Assembly (NCBI RefSeq): GCF_029626225.1
Contig: NZ_JARUBP010000001.1
Location: forward strand, 434,001 to 498,000
Length of the DNA stretch: 64,000 bases
Origin: Asanoa sp. WMMD1127
Lineage (GTDB): Bacteria > Actinomycetota > Actinomycetes > Mycobacteriales > Micromonosporaceae
Reading direction: 5' to 3'
Below the pieces are notes generated by a model, which saw only the letters and a list, made by a program, of their open reading frames with translations, was not told the DNA's origin and did no database searches. Positions within the stretch are counted from its first letter, which is position 1. Each line of letters opens with the position of its first letter. The position numbers were made by a program, and so were the translations under genes. Positions 34,096 through 43,500 of the stretch are shown one piece after another.

Positions 34096-36150
34096 TCAGC
34101 GCAGGCCGTTGCGGATCGCGACCTCGATCAGCAGGTTCGGGTTGTCGGTGATGATGCCGTCGACGCCGAGGTCGATCACGCGCTGCATGATGGCCGGGTC
34201 GTCCACGGTGTACGGCACCACCTTGAGGTGGTCGCGGCGCTGCAGCACCTCGACGTCCGGGCCGTGGTAGTAGGTCGGGTCCTGGCGCAGGTACCAGTCC
34301 GCGTTGACGACCGTGGGCTGGTTCGGGTCGTGCACCTGCCAGTTGGCCGAGACCGTCCCGGCGCCGGCCGCGCGGACCAGCTTGCCCAGGTCGCGGTACT
34401 TCCACCAGTCCAGGCCGCCGGTCCACGGGCTCTTGACCGACCTGTCGCCGTAGACCGCCTGCAGCGAGCACTCGTCGGCGAGCGTGGCGCACTCGGCCGG
34501 GCCGTACTGCCAGACCAGGGCGACCGTCTCGATCTTCCTGTTCAGCTCGCGAGCCCGGGTGATCGTGCGCCAGTCGAACGACTGGATCGTGACCCGGTCC
34601 TCGAAGCGCGCCTTCTCGATCGCCTTGACCAGCTTGGCCGCGAACGGGCCGAACGCCTCGGTGTCGTTCGCGGTCGGGCTGATCTTGGTCTCGATGTTCA
34701 TCCGGACGTCGGGGCGGTCACTTCCCTTGACCAGGTTGAACACCTCGTCGAGGGTCGGGATCCGGGCGCCCGGCGCCGGCACCTGGTCGGGGAGCTCCGG
34801 CAGCGTCTTCGTGCCGCAGTCGATGGTCTTGATCTGCGCCAGCGTCAGGTCGTGCACGAGCTTCCCGACGTACGGGAACATCGGGTCCTTCGGCCGCACC
34901 GGCGCCGTGTCGACGCAGTGCGAGCCGTTGATCGCCCGGTCGTGCAACACGACCAGCTTGCCGTCCTTGGTCACGCCCGTGTCGAGCTCCAGCGTGGAGA
35001 TGGCCTTGTTGGACAGCGCCCGGGCGAATGCCGGCAGCGTGTTCTCCGGCAGGTCGGCCCGGCCGCCGCGGTGGGCCTGCACGTCGAACGGCGACGCGTA
35101 CGCCTTGGGCAGCTTGAACCGCAGCTGGCCGAGCAGGGTGCGCAGCCGGTCAGGGTAGTCCGTGATCATGCCGTCGACGCCGTCGTCGATGAGCTTGGTC
35201 ATCGTCGGCACGTCGTCGACCGTCCACGGCACGACCTTCATGCCGTTGCGGTGCGCGTGGTCGACCATCGCCTTCGTCACGTACGGCACGTAGTTGGCGT
35301 CGTTCACCGTGCCGTTCTGCGGCGTGCCGTGCACCGGCGAGAAGGTCTTCACGCCGAAGCTCTTGATCGCCTTGATCGGGTCGCCACCGAAGTCGTCGAT
35401 GTCGATCCCGCCCAGCCACGGCGACGCACCCGGCTTACCGGTCTGCAGGAAGTCGATGTTGGTCAGCGCGACGATCGGCAGGCGCGGCTCGACCTGGCGC
35501 ATGCGCATCAACGCGCCCCAGTCGAAGCTCTGGATGGTGACCTGCTCGAGCAGGCCGGCGTTGCGCACCTCACGGGCGGTCACCTGCACGAACTGCTCGC
35601 GCGGCGCGGTCTCGGTCGGCGCGCCGGCCTCGACCTTGGTCTCCACGTTGAGCGTGACGTCGCGGGCCTGGTAGCGGTTGACCAGCGCGAACACCTCGCT
35701 CAGCAGCGGCATTTTCGCGCCGGGCACGGCGACCTGGCCCGGCTTGTCGGCCAGGGTGAGGCTGCCGCAGTCGAGCGTGCGCACCTGCGCCAGCGACAGC
35801 GTGTTGATGTACTTCCCGATGTACGGGAACTCCGGGTCGCCGGGGACGGCGGGCGCCGTGTCCTTGCACTTCGAGCCGGTGGTGCGGCGGTCGTGGGTGA
35901 CGACGGCCTGCCCGTCCTCGGTGATCTGGACGTCGAGCTCCAACGTGGAGACGCCGAGCCGCAGCGCGTTGCCGAACGACGCGAGGGTGTTCTCCACCCG
36001 CAGCCCGAGGCCGCCGCGGTGGGCCTGCAGGTCGAACGTCTTGGCGGGCTTGGCGGCGGCGGGCGTGACGCCGGCGGTCAGGCCGGCCACTCCGCTGAGG
36101 GCCACGGCGGCGGCGAGTGCCGTCGCGGCACGTCGTTGCCAGCGGGACAT
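34096..36150 (-). CDS. Secreted tandem-domain glycerophosphodiester phosphodiesterase
   Basis: The 684-residue protein has a Sec signal peptide (about residues 1-33) and two GDPD domains, about 38-345 and 354-680. Each has the metal and catalytic motifs: AHRGG (His44 and His360), a nearby ENT, ELDVQ or ELDTG, and a THDR or LHDR histidine. The two halves share motifs such as FPYIGKYINTLSLAQVRTLDCG and the corresponding FPYVGKLVHDL segment, so the gene arose by internal duplication. It should release glycerol-3-phosphate from glycerophosphodiesters outside the cell. AGGAGG precedes ATG 36150. It is divergent from the amidohydrolase gene. Confidence 0.9.
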   Translation of the reverse strand: MSRWQRRAATALAAAVALSGVAGLTAGVTPAAAKPAKTFDLQAHRGGLGLRVENTLASFGNALRLGVSTLELDVQITEDGQAVVTHDRRTTGSKCKDTAPAVPGDPEFPYIGKYINTLSLAQVRTLDCGSLTLADKPGQVAVPGAKMPLLSEVFALVNRYQARDVTLNVETKVEAGAPTETAPREQFVQVTAREVRNAGLLEQVTIQSFDWGALMRMRQVEPRLPIVALTNIDFLQTGKPGASPWLGGIDIDDFGGDPIKAIKSFGVKTFSPVHGTPQNGTVNDANYVPYVTKAMVDHAHRNGMKVVPWTVDDVPTMTKLIDDGVDGMITDYPDRLRTLLGQLRFKLPKAYASPFDVQAHRGGRADLPENTLPAFARALSNKAISTLELDTGVTKDGKLVVLHDRAINGSHCVDTAPVRPKDPMFPYVGKLVHDLTLAQIKTIDCGTKTLPELPDQVPAPGARIPTLDEVFNLVKGSDRPDVRMNIETKISPTANDTEAFGPFAAKLVKAIEKARFEDRVTIQSFDWRTITRARELNRKIETVALVWQYGPAECATLADECSLQAVYGDRSVKSPWTGGLDWWKYRDLGKLVRAAGAGTVSANWQVHDPNQPTVVNADWYLRQDPTYYHGPDVEVLQRRDHLKVVPYTVDDPAIMQRVIDLGVDGIITDNPNLLIEVAIRNGLR

Positions 36151-36260
36151 GGTGAGTTCCTCCTGGGATCGGTGGTCGAGCCGATCCTGTAGACCCGTTA
36201 CGGCCCGGGCGCGTGCACGAGGTGAACAGCGGGCTACCAGGTGAGGATTTCCCTACCATC

Positions 36261-36276
36261 TATACGCCTGTATACT
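36261..36276. promoter_or_regulatory. Inverted repeat and possible -10 box in a divergent region
   Basis: TATAC-GCCT-GTATA (36261-36274) is a perfect inverted repeat in the 190-base space between the GDPD start (36150) and the amidohydrolase start (36341). TATACT (36271-36276) at its right arm could be a -10 box for the amidohydrolase gene, so a regulator bound here could block it. No good -35 is seen. Nothing else stands out in the spacer. Confidence 0.35.
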
Positions 36277-36340
36277 TCAATGACCGGGCCGGTCCGACGC
36301 GAGATGGTGAGTGCACCATACGAAGCCGAAAGGGACCGCC

Positions 36341-37867
36341 ATGCAGCACAGCCACATTTCCCGCCGTTCCGTTCTCGCCGGCGCCGCCGGGCTGGCCGCG
36401 GGCGCGGCCGGGCTCGGCGTCGGCCGGGCCAGCGCGACGCCCCGCGTCGCGACCGCTGCCGACCGGTTCACCGCCATCACCCACGTCACCGTCATCGACG
36501 CGACCGGCGCACCGGCCCAGCGCGACATGACCGTGCTGCTGCGCGGCGACCGGATCCTCGCCGTCGAGCCGAGCCGGCGCGTCGGCGTGCCACCCGGCGC
36601 TCAGGTCGTCGACGGGCGCGGCAAGTTCCTCATCCCCGGTCTGGCCAACATGCACAACCACACGTTCGACGGCGAGCTGATCGAGCCGCCGCTGAACATC
36701 GCCAACGGCATCACCACGGTCCGCGAGATGAGCGCCAACGCCGACGTCACCCAATGGCGGCGCGAGATCGCGGCCGGCACCCGGCTCGGTCCGCGCTACA
36801 CCATCGGCAGCCCGATCGTCGACGGCTCGCCGTCGCTGTGGGAGGGGCTCGGTGCGCCGTACATCGCCGTCGCCACGCCGGCCGAGGGTCGGGCCACCGT
36901 CCGCGCGCAGAAGGACGCCGGTGCCGACTTCGTGAAGGTCTACACGCGACTGTCGCGGGCGAGCTTCTTCGCGATCGCCGACGAGGCGCGGCGGCAGCGC
37001 ATCCCGTTCCTCGGCCACGTCTCCGACTTCGTGCAGCTGACGGAGGCCAGCGACGCCGGCCTGGCCAGCGTCGAACACCTCTTCCAGGTCTTCTACGACC
37101 TCTCCAGCCGCGAGGACGAGCTGCGCCGGGCCATCACCTCCGTGCCGATCGCCGGCGGGGAATACAACGGCTGGCTAAACAAGATGCACCCCTACGAGTA
37201 CGCCGCCGCCCGCAGCGTCGACCGGCACAAGGCGGCCGGCGTCTTCGCCCGGCTCGCCCGCAACCGCACGCGGGTCACCCCGACGCTCGTGCTGCACACG
37301 TTCACCGACCTGCCGGGCGACACCCCGTTGACCGACCCGCGGTACGCCTATGTCCCGGCCGCCACCCAGGGGTTCTGGCAGTTCGCCCTGGAGCTGATCT
37401 ACCTCAACGGGCGTACGCCGGAGCAGGACGCCCGCGGCCGCGAGATCTACGAGCGTCGGCTGCGCCTGGTGTACGACCTCGACCGCGCCGGCGTGCCGCT
37501 GCTGGCGGGCACCGACAACGGCACCGCCTACCTGGTGCCCGGCTTCAGCCTGCACGACGAGCTGGCCAGGCTCGCGCAGGCCGGCCTGACAAACATGCGC
37601 GTGCTGCAGACCGCGACGCTCGAACCCGCCCGTTACCTCGGCGCCCGCGACCGCGGCACGATCGAGCGGGGCAACGTCGCCGATCTCGTGCTGCTCGACG
37701 CCGACCCGCTGCGCGACATCCGCAACACCACCCGGATCAACTCGGTCGTCGTCCGCGGCGAGGTGATCGACCCGGCCGCCCGCCAGCGGATGCTCGACGA
37801 CGTCCGGCAGGCCGCCGCCGCGCAGCCTCCGGCGCCCGCTCCGGTGGCCGCACGCTGCCCCTGTTGA
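36341..37867 (+). CDS. Tat-exported amidohydrolase (imidazolonepropionase-like)
   Basis: The 508-residue protein starts at ATG 36341 after GAAAGGG, with a twin-arginine signal (SRRSVLAGAAGLAAGAAGLG). It is an amidohydrolase-superfamily barrel: FLIPGLANMHNHTFDG gives the HxH metal pair near residue 108, a FVKVYTRLSR segment contains the likely metal-bridging lysine, GHVSDF gives another histidine and LLAGTDNGT the final Asp. A C-terminal GTIERGNVADLVLLDADPL ends the barrel, as in imidazolonepropionase/adenosine-type members. It acts outside the membrane; the C-N substrate is unknown. A perfect hairpin follows its stop. Confidence 0.83.
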   Translation: MQHSHISRRSVLAGAAGLAAGAAGLGVGRASATPRVATAADRFTAITHVTVIDATGAPAQRDMTVLLRGDRILAVEPSRRVGVPPGAQVVDGRGKFLIPGLANMHNHTFDGELIEPPLNIANGITTVREMSANADVTQWRREIAAGTRLGPRYTIGSPIVDGSPSLWEGLGAPYIAVATPAEGRATVRAQKDAGADFVKVYTRLSRASFFAIADEARRQRIPFLGHVSDFVQLTEASDAGLASVEHLFQVFYDLSSREDELRRAITSVPIAGGEYNGWLNKMHPYEYAAARSVDRHKAAGVFARLARNRTRVTPTLVLHTFTDLPGDTPLTDPRYAYVPAATQGFWQFALELIYLNGRTPEQDARGREIYERRLRLVYDLDRAGVPLLAGTDNGTAYLVPGFSLHDELARLAQAGLTNMRVLQTATLEPARYLGARDRGTIERGNVADLVLLDADPLRDIRNTTRINSVVVRGEVIDPAARQRMLDDVRQAAAAQPPAPAPVAARCPC

Positions 37868-37876
37868 CCATTTCCG

Positions 37877-37911
37877 GCATGGGGTCATCCGACGATCGGA
37901 TGACCCCATGC
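37877..37911 (+). terminator. Strong hairpin terminator after the amidohydrolase gene
   Basis: A perfect 15-bp stem, GCATGGGGTCATCCG (37877-37891) with its complement (37897-37911), encloses the 5-base loop ACGAT. It begins nine bases after the amidohydrolase stop and isolates the NfeD-flotillin-ATPase operon. Confidence 0.75.
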
Positions 37912-37964
37912 TTGTGCGCCCGTGCCATCATCCTGAGGAACATTCATGGGGGTGGTTTCGAGAC

Positions 37965-38555
37965 GTGGGCGACTTCATCGACACGGCGCTGGGCTTCCCG
38001 TCCGTCATCTTCACCGTCCTGCTCGCCGTGGTCGTCTGCTACTGGATCGTGGTGCTGGCCGGCGGGCTCGACACCGACACCGACGGCGGGCTCGACGGCC
38101 TGCTCGACCGGCTGGGCCTCGGCGGCGCGCCGGCCACCGTCGCGCTGTCCATTGTGGTGGCTCTCGCCTGGTTCGCCAGCCTCGTCGGCTCGGTGCTGCT
38201 GCCCGACAACGCCGCCCTCGACATCGTGGTGCTGCTGGCCAGCCTGGCCATCGGCTGGGCGATCGTCAGCCTGCTCCGCCGCCCGCTGAGCCGGCTCTTC
38301 CCCCACACCTCCGGGGCGTCCCGGCACGACTTCGTCGGCCGCGAGTGCGTCATCCGCACGGGCCGCGTCGCGATCGACTTCGGCCAGGCCGAGGTGCACG
38401 CCGCCGACGGGTCCTCGGCCATCGTCCAGGTCCGCCAGACCGGCGCCGACTCGTTCGGCGCGGGCACCCGGGCGGTCATCTACGACTACGACTCCGCCGG
38501 TGAGTTCTTCTGGGTCGTGCCGGCCGACCTCTCGGATCAATCGAAGGGCCGTTGA
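37965..38555 (+). CDS. NfeD/YqiJ-like membrane protein (OB-fold, flotillin partner)
   Basis: The 196-residue protein is read from GTG 37965 because it then starts MGDFIDTALGFPSVIFTVLL, as expected for the YqiJ/DUF1449 family. It has three transmembrane segments (about residues 12-32, 56-78, 85-105) and a C-terminal OB-like domain (FVGRECVIRTGRVAIDFGQA, then EFFWVVPADL). Family members are encoded beside flotillins and are thought to scaffold membrane microdomains. Its stop overlaps the flotillin start (TGATG), so the two are coupled. It heads a three-gene operon with the flotillin and the giant ATPase. Confidence 0.8.
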   Translation: MGDFIDTALGFPSVIFTVLLAVVVCYWIVVLAGGLDTDTDGGLDGLLDRLGLGGAPATVALSIVVALAWFASLVGSVLLPDNAALDIVVLLASLAIGWAIVSLLRRPLSRLFPHTSGASRHDFVGRECVIRTGRVAIDFGQAEVHAADGSSAIVQVRQTGADSFGAGTRAVIYDYDSAGEFFWVVPADLSDQSKGR

Positions 38556-40576
38556 TGGACGTCATTTCCCTTGGGTTCCTCGTGCTCGTGCTGGTGCTCG
38601 TGCTCGTGCTGCTGGGCGTGGTGCTGCTCGTCAGCCGCCTGTTCAAGAAGGTCGAGCAGGGCAAGGCGCTGATCATCTCGAAGACCCGCAAGGTCGACGT
38701 CACGTTCACCGGCGCCGTGGTGCTGCCCGTGTTCCACAAGGCCGAGGTCATGGACATCTCGGTGAAGACGATCGACGTCGAGCGGTCCGGCACCGACGGG
38801 CTGATCTGCCGCGACAACATCCGGGCCGACATCAAAATCGCCTTCTTCGTGCGCGTCAACAAGACCGCCGAGGACGTCGTCAAGGTGGCCCAGGCGATCG
38901 GCACCGCGCGCGCCAGCGACCAGTCGACGCTCCAGGAGCTGTTCAGCGCCAAGTTCTCCGAGGCGCTGAAGACCGTCGGCAAGCAACTCGACTTCGTCGA
39001 CCTCTACACCAAGCGCGACGAGTTCCGCGACCGCATCATCGCCGTCATCGGCACCGACCTCAATGGATACTCGCTCGAGGACGCCGCGATCGACGTGCTC
39101 GAGCAGACCCCGATGGACCAGCTCGACCCGCGCAACATCCTCGACGCGCAGGGCATCCGGAAGATCACCGAGCTGACCGCCGCGGAACACGTGCGCACCA
39201 ACGAGTTCCGGCGCAACGAGGAGAAGGAGATCACGCGGCAGAACGTCGACGCCCGTGAGGCCATCCTCGAGCTGGAGCGCCGCCAGGCCGACGCGGAGAT
39301 CAAGCAGAAGCGCGAGATCGACACCATCCGCGCCCGCGAGGAGGCCGAGACCGAGCTGGTCCGGGCCGAGCAGCGGCTGCGCTACAACGCGGCCAACCTG
39401 CGCACCGACGAGCAGCTCGGCGTGCAGCGGGAGAACCAGGCGCGCGAGATCGCGGTCGCGGAGAAGAACCGCGAGCGGGTCATCGCCATCGAGACCGAGC
39501 GGATCGAGAAGGACCGCATGCTCGAGGTGATCGGCCGCCAGCGGGAGACCGAGCTGTCCACGATCGCCAAGGACAAAGAGGTCGAGGCCGAGAAGCGGGC
39601 GATCGCCGAGGTGGTCCGCGAGCGGATCGCGGTCGAGAAGACGGTCGCCGAGCAGGAGGAGCACATCAAGCGCCTCCGGGTGGTCGAGGAGGCCGAGCGG
39701 CTGCGTCAGTCGACGGTGATCCAGGCCGAGGCCCAGGCCCAGGAGAACCTCGTCAAGGACATCAAGGCCGCCGAGGCGGCCGAGGCGGCGGCCAAGCACC
39801 GCGCCCGCGAGCAGCTCGTGCTGGCCGAGGCCCGGCAGCAGGCCGCCGAGCTCGACACCCGGGCGAAGATCCGGCTGGCCGAGGGCGCCCAGGCCGAGGC
39901 GGCCGCGGCGGGGCTGGCCGAGGTGCAGGTGCGCGAGCGCGACGCCGAGGCGATCGAGAAGGTCGGCCGGGCCGAGGCCGCGGTCGAGCGCGAGAAGGCG
40001 ATCGCGGCGGCCGAGGGGATGCGCGAGAAGCTCAAGGGCGAGGCCGAGGGTCTCACCGAGAAGGCGGCCGCGATGGCCGCGCTCGACGACGCGACCCGCG
40101 AGCACGAGGAATACCGGCTGCGCCTGGAGGCCGAGAAGGAGATCCGGCTCGCCGGCATCGACGTGCAGCGGCAGGTGGCCGAGGCCCAGGCGACGATCGT
40201 CGGCAAGGGTCTGGAAAAGGCCGACATCGACATCGTCGGCGGCGACAGCATCTTCTTCGACCGGCTGCTCGGCGCGATCTCGGTCGGCAAGAGCGTCGAC
40301 GGCTTCGTGCAGAACTCGACGGTCGCCACCTCGCTGGCCGGCCCGTGGCTCAACGGCGACAACAGCTTCGCCGACGACCTCGGCAAGCTGCTGGGCAAGG
40401 CGAGCACGTCCGACATCACCAACCTGACGCTGAGCGCCTTCCTGCTGCAGCAGATCAAGGCCGGTGGCGCCGACGCGGGCCGGTTGCGCGAGCTGCTGAC
40501 CGCGGCCGAGAAGCTGGGCGTCGCCGACGCGCCGCTGGCCGCGCTCGACGCCAAGCAGCCGGCCGCCCGTGGCTGA
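38555..40576 (+). CDS. Flotillin (YqiK-like, SPFH domain, long coiled coil)
   Basis: The 673-residue protein has an N-terminal membrane segment (FLVLVLVLVLVLLGVVLLV), an SPFH/band-7 domain (about 30-220, with LPVFHKAEVMDISVKTIDVE and DNIRADIKIAFFV) and a coiled coil of about 300 residues rich in EAE/REKA repeats (about 230-540). The C-terminus continues with DIDIVGGDSIFFDRLLGAIS and a helical tail. Flotillins oligomerise into membrane domains. It begins at the ATG overlapping the NfeD-like stop and overlaps the ATPase start by 8 bases, so all three proteins are likely made in fixed ratio. Confidence 0.88.
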   Translation: MDVISLGFLVLVLVLVLVLLGVVLLVSRLFKKVEQGKALIISKTRKVDVTFTGAVVLPVFHKAEVMDISVKTIDVERSGTDGLICRDNIRADIKIAFFVRVNKTAEDVVKVAQAIGTARASDQSTLQELFSAKFSEALKTVGKQLDFVDLYTKRDEFRDRIIAVIGTDLNGYSLEDAAIDVLEQTPMDQLDPRNILDAQGIRKITELTAAEHVRTNEFRRNEEKEITRQNVDAREAILELERRQADAEIKQKREIDTIRAREEAETELVRAEQRLRYNAANLRTDEQLGVQRENQAREIAVAEKNRERVIAIETERIEKDRMLEVIGRQRETELSTIAKDKEVEAEKRAIAEVVRERIAVEKTVAEQEEHIKRLRVVEEAERLRQSTVIQAEAQAQENLVKDIKAAEAAEAAAKHRAREQLVLAEARQQAAELDTRAKIRLAEGAQAEAAAAGLAEVQVRERDAEAIEKVGRAEAAVEREKAIAAAEGMREKLKGEAEGLTEKAAAMAALDDATREHEEYRLRLEAEKEIRLAGIDVQRQVAEAQATIVGKGLEKADIDIVGGDSIFFDRLLGAISVGKSVDGFVQNSTVATSLAGPWLNGDNSFADDLGKLLGKASTSDITNLTLSAFLLQQIKAGGADAGRLRELLTAAEKLGVADAPLAALDAKQPAARG

Positions 40577-43500
40577 GACGGCCACCGCGCCGACGGCGTT
40601 GGACGCCGGCACCTACGAGGTGCTGCGCGACCGGCTGGCGGCGCGGTCGGCCGAGCTGGCCCGCCGGGCGGAGGAGCTCAACGCCCGGCGGCTCGCCGAG
40701 TTCGGCAGCACCGAGCTGCGGCTGGTCGGCACCGACCGGGTCCGCACCGAGCACAACTGCGTGCCGCGCGACATCGTGCCGGCCGGCGGCGTGATGCTGT
40801 TCGGCTACAACGTGTTCCTCGGCCTCAAGCCGGAGACCACGGTCGGCGACGTGTTCTCGCTGCACCGGTTCCTGCGCGACGGCGACGCGTTCCGGTTCGA
40901 CGACGTGCCGCCGGCCGAGGTGCCCGGTCTGCTCGACGACGAGACATTCCAGCGCGACTTCGCCGAGCTCTACCGCTACTACAAGGAGACCCGGCTCGCC
41001 ACGCTGCGCGAGGTCGACGGCAAGCTGCTCGCGGTCTTCCAGACGGGCCCGCGCACCGAGGACATCCGGGTGCTGCGCTGGACGCTGACGCCGACCGGCG
41101 CGGTGTCCTATGTCGACAACCGTGGCGAGCGCGACCACGTCTTCCCGCCCAGCCACGACTTCGAATGGGTCGAGACGAGCCGCGACGACCACGTGCTCGG
41201 CCGCCACCCGCACATCTCGATCGCCGGCGAGGTGTTCGTCGAGACCGTCGGTGGCGACCTCACGCTCAAGGTCGAGGACAACACGGAGTCCGGCGAGGGC
41301 ATCTATTCCGAGCCGGTCGAGCAGCCGCTGCAGAGCCTGGCCGACGCCGACGTGCACTGGGCCCGGGTCGGCCCGCTGATCCTGCTGCGCATCCGGCCCT
41401 ACAAGGAGAGCGACTGGCGGCACCTGGTCTTCAACACGCGCACCAAGGGCGTGGTGCGGCTCGACGGCATCGGCCAGGCGTGCCAGCGGCTGCCGGAGGA
41501 CCACGGCATCATCTTCCCGGGCGGCTTCTATCTGACCACCGGCGCGGTGAAGACGTTCGACACCGACACCAGCGATCTGGTCTTCGAGCGGGCCATCCGG
41601 TCACCCAACGGCGAGGACGTGCTCTTCGTCTTCCACGCGCAGGTGGAGGGGCGCAGCCTGCTGCTGCCGTACAACGTGATCCGGAAAGAGGTCTCGACCC
41701 CGCTCTCCTGTCACGGCTATTCGCTGTTCGACGACGGCACGCTGGTCGTCTTCCGGGCCACCTCGGACGAGCCGACCCGGGTGCACCCCATGCAGGTGTG
41801 GCAGACCGCGTTCGTCTCCGACGCGTACGCCGCCCGGCAACCCGCCGGCGCCGGGCCCCTGCACCGCGTAGGCAACGCCGACCTCGTCCGCGGCATCTCC
41901 GACGCGCTGTCGATCGCCCGGATGGTCGGCGAGTCGACGCCGTCCGTGCCGGTCTTCGAGGCGCTGATCGCGGCCTGCGTGCGGGTCTTCGACCACTACC
42001 ACTGGCTCGGCGAGGCGGAGCTGGGCGACCTGCGCACCCCGCTGGCCGAGGTTCGGGCGACCGCCGAGCAGGTACTCGACGAGTACGAGAAGGTCCAGGC
42101 CCTCACCGCCGCCGCGACGACCGCGCTGGAGACGGCCGCGGCCGACATCGCCTCGCTGGTCCGCCGGGTCAACGGCGAGCTGCCGGCGACCACCGACGGA
42201 TGGGTCAACCAGCTCGCCGAGCTGCGCCGGGCCCAGGGCCACCTGGAGACGCTGCGCGAGCTGCGCTACGTCGACCTGGCCCGGATCGACGCCCTCGCCG
42301 CCCGGCTGACCGGGGAACTCGACGGCGCCGCCCGCCGGGCGGTCGAGTTCCTCAAGCGCGACGACGCGTTCGCCGGCTACCAGGCCGAGGTCGCCCGCCT
42401 GACCGCCACGGGCGCCGAGGTGCCCACGGTCGCGGCGGCCGGGCCGGTCGCCGAGCAGCTCACCGCCCAGGCCGACGCGCTGCGGTTGGTCACCGACGTC
42501 GTGGGCACCCTCGACATCGCCGACGCCACGGTGCGCACCGCGATCCTGGAACGCATCGGCGAGGTGCTCGGCGCCGTCAACCGGGCCCGGGCCGTGCTCG
42601 ACGCGCGCCGCCGCGAGCTCGCCGCGGTCGAAGGGCGGGCGGGCTTCGCGGCCGAGTTCGCGTTGCTCAACCAGGCGGTCACCGGAGCGCTGGCGGCCGC
42701 GGACACGCCCGAGGCGTGCGACGACCAGCTCGGCCGGTTGCTGCTCCAGGTGGAGAACCTCGAGTCCCGCTACGGCGAGTTCGACGACTTCCTGACCGAG
42801 CTGTCCACCAAACGCACGGACGTCTACGAGGCGTTCGCGGCCCGCAAGCAGGCGCTGGTCGACGACCGTTCGCGGCGGGCCGACCGGCTCGTCGAGTCGG
42901 CCGAGCGCATCCTCGCCAGCGTGCGCCGCCGTGCGTCCACGATGGACACGCTCGACGACGTCAACACGTACTTCGCCGCCGACCCGATGGTGGCCAAGCT
43001 CCGCTCGGTCGCCGACGAGCTGCGCGCGCTCGGCGACGCCGTCCGCGGCGAGGAGCTCGACGGCCGGGTCAAGGCGGCCCGCCAGGAGGCCGGGCGGGCG
43101 CTGCGCGACCGGGTCGACCTGTTCCGCGACGGCGGCGAGACGATCCAGCTCGGCCGGCACCGGTTCGCCGTCAACACCCAGGCGATCGAGCTGGCGCTGG
43201 TGCCGCACGACGGCCGGCTCGCGGTCGCGGTCACGGCCACCGACTTCCGCGCGCCGGTCGACGACCCGGAGTTCGACAGCACCCGCGAGTTCTGGGACCA
43301 GCCGCTGGTCTCGGAGTCGCCGGCGGTCAGCCGCGCCGAGTTCCTGGCCACGTCCATGCTGGCCACCGCCGACCTCGACGCCCTGCACGCGGCCGCCGCC
43401 GGCGGGACGCTGGCCGACCTCGTGCGGCGGGCGGCCGAGGAGCGGATCGACGAGGGCTACGAGCGCGGCATCCACGACGCCGACGCGACCGCGATCCTCG

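Noticed and set aside
38571-38630. CTCGTG/CTGGTG short repeats
   Set aside because: They encode the Leu/Val transmembrane helix of the flotillin and need no other explanation.
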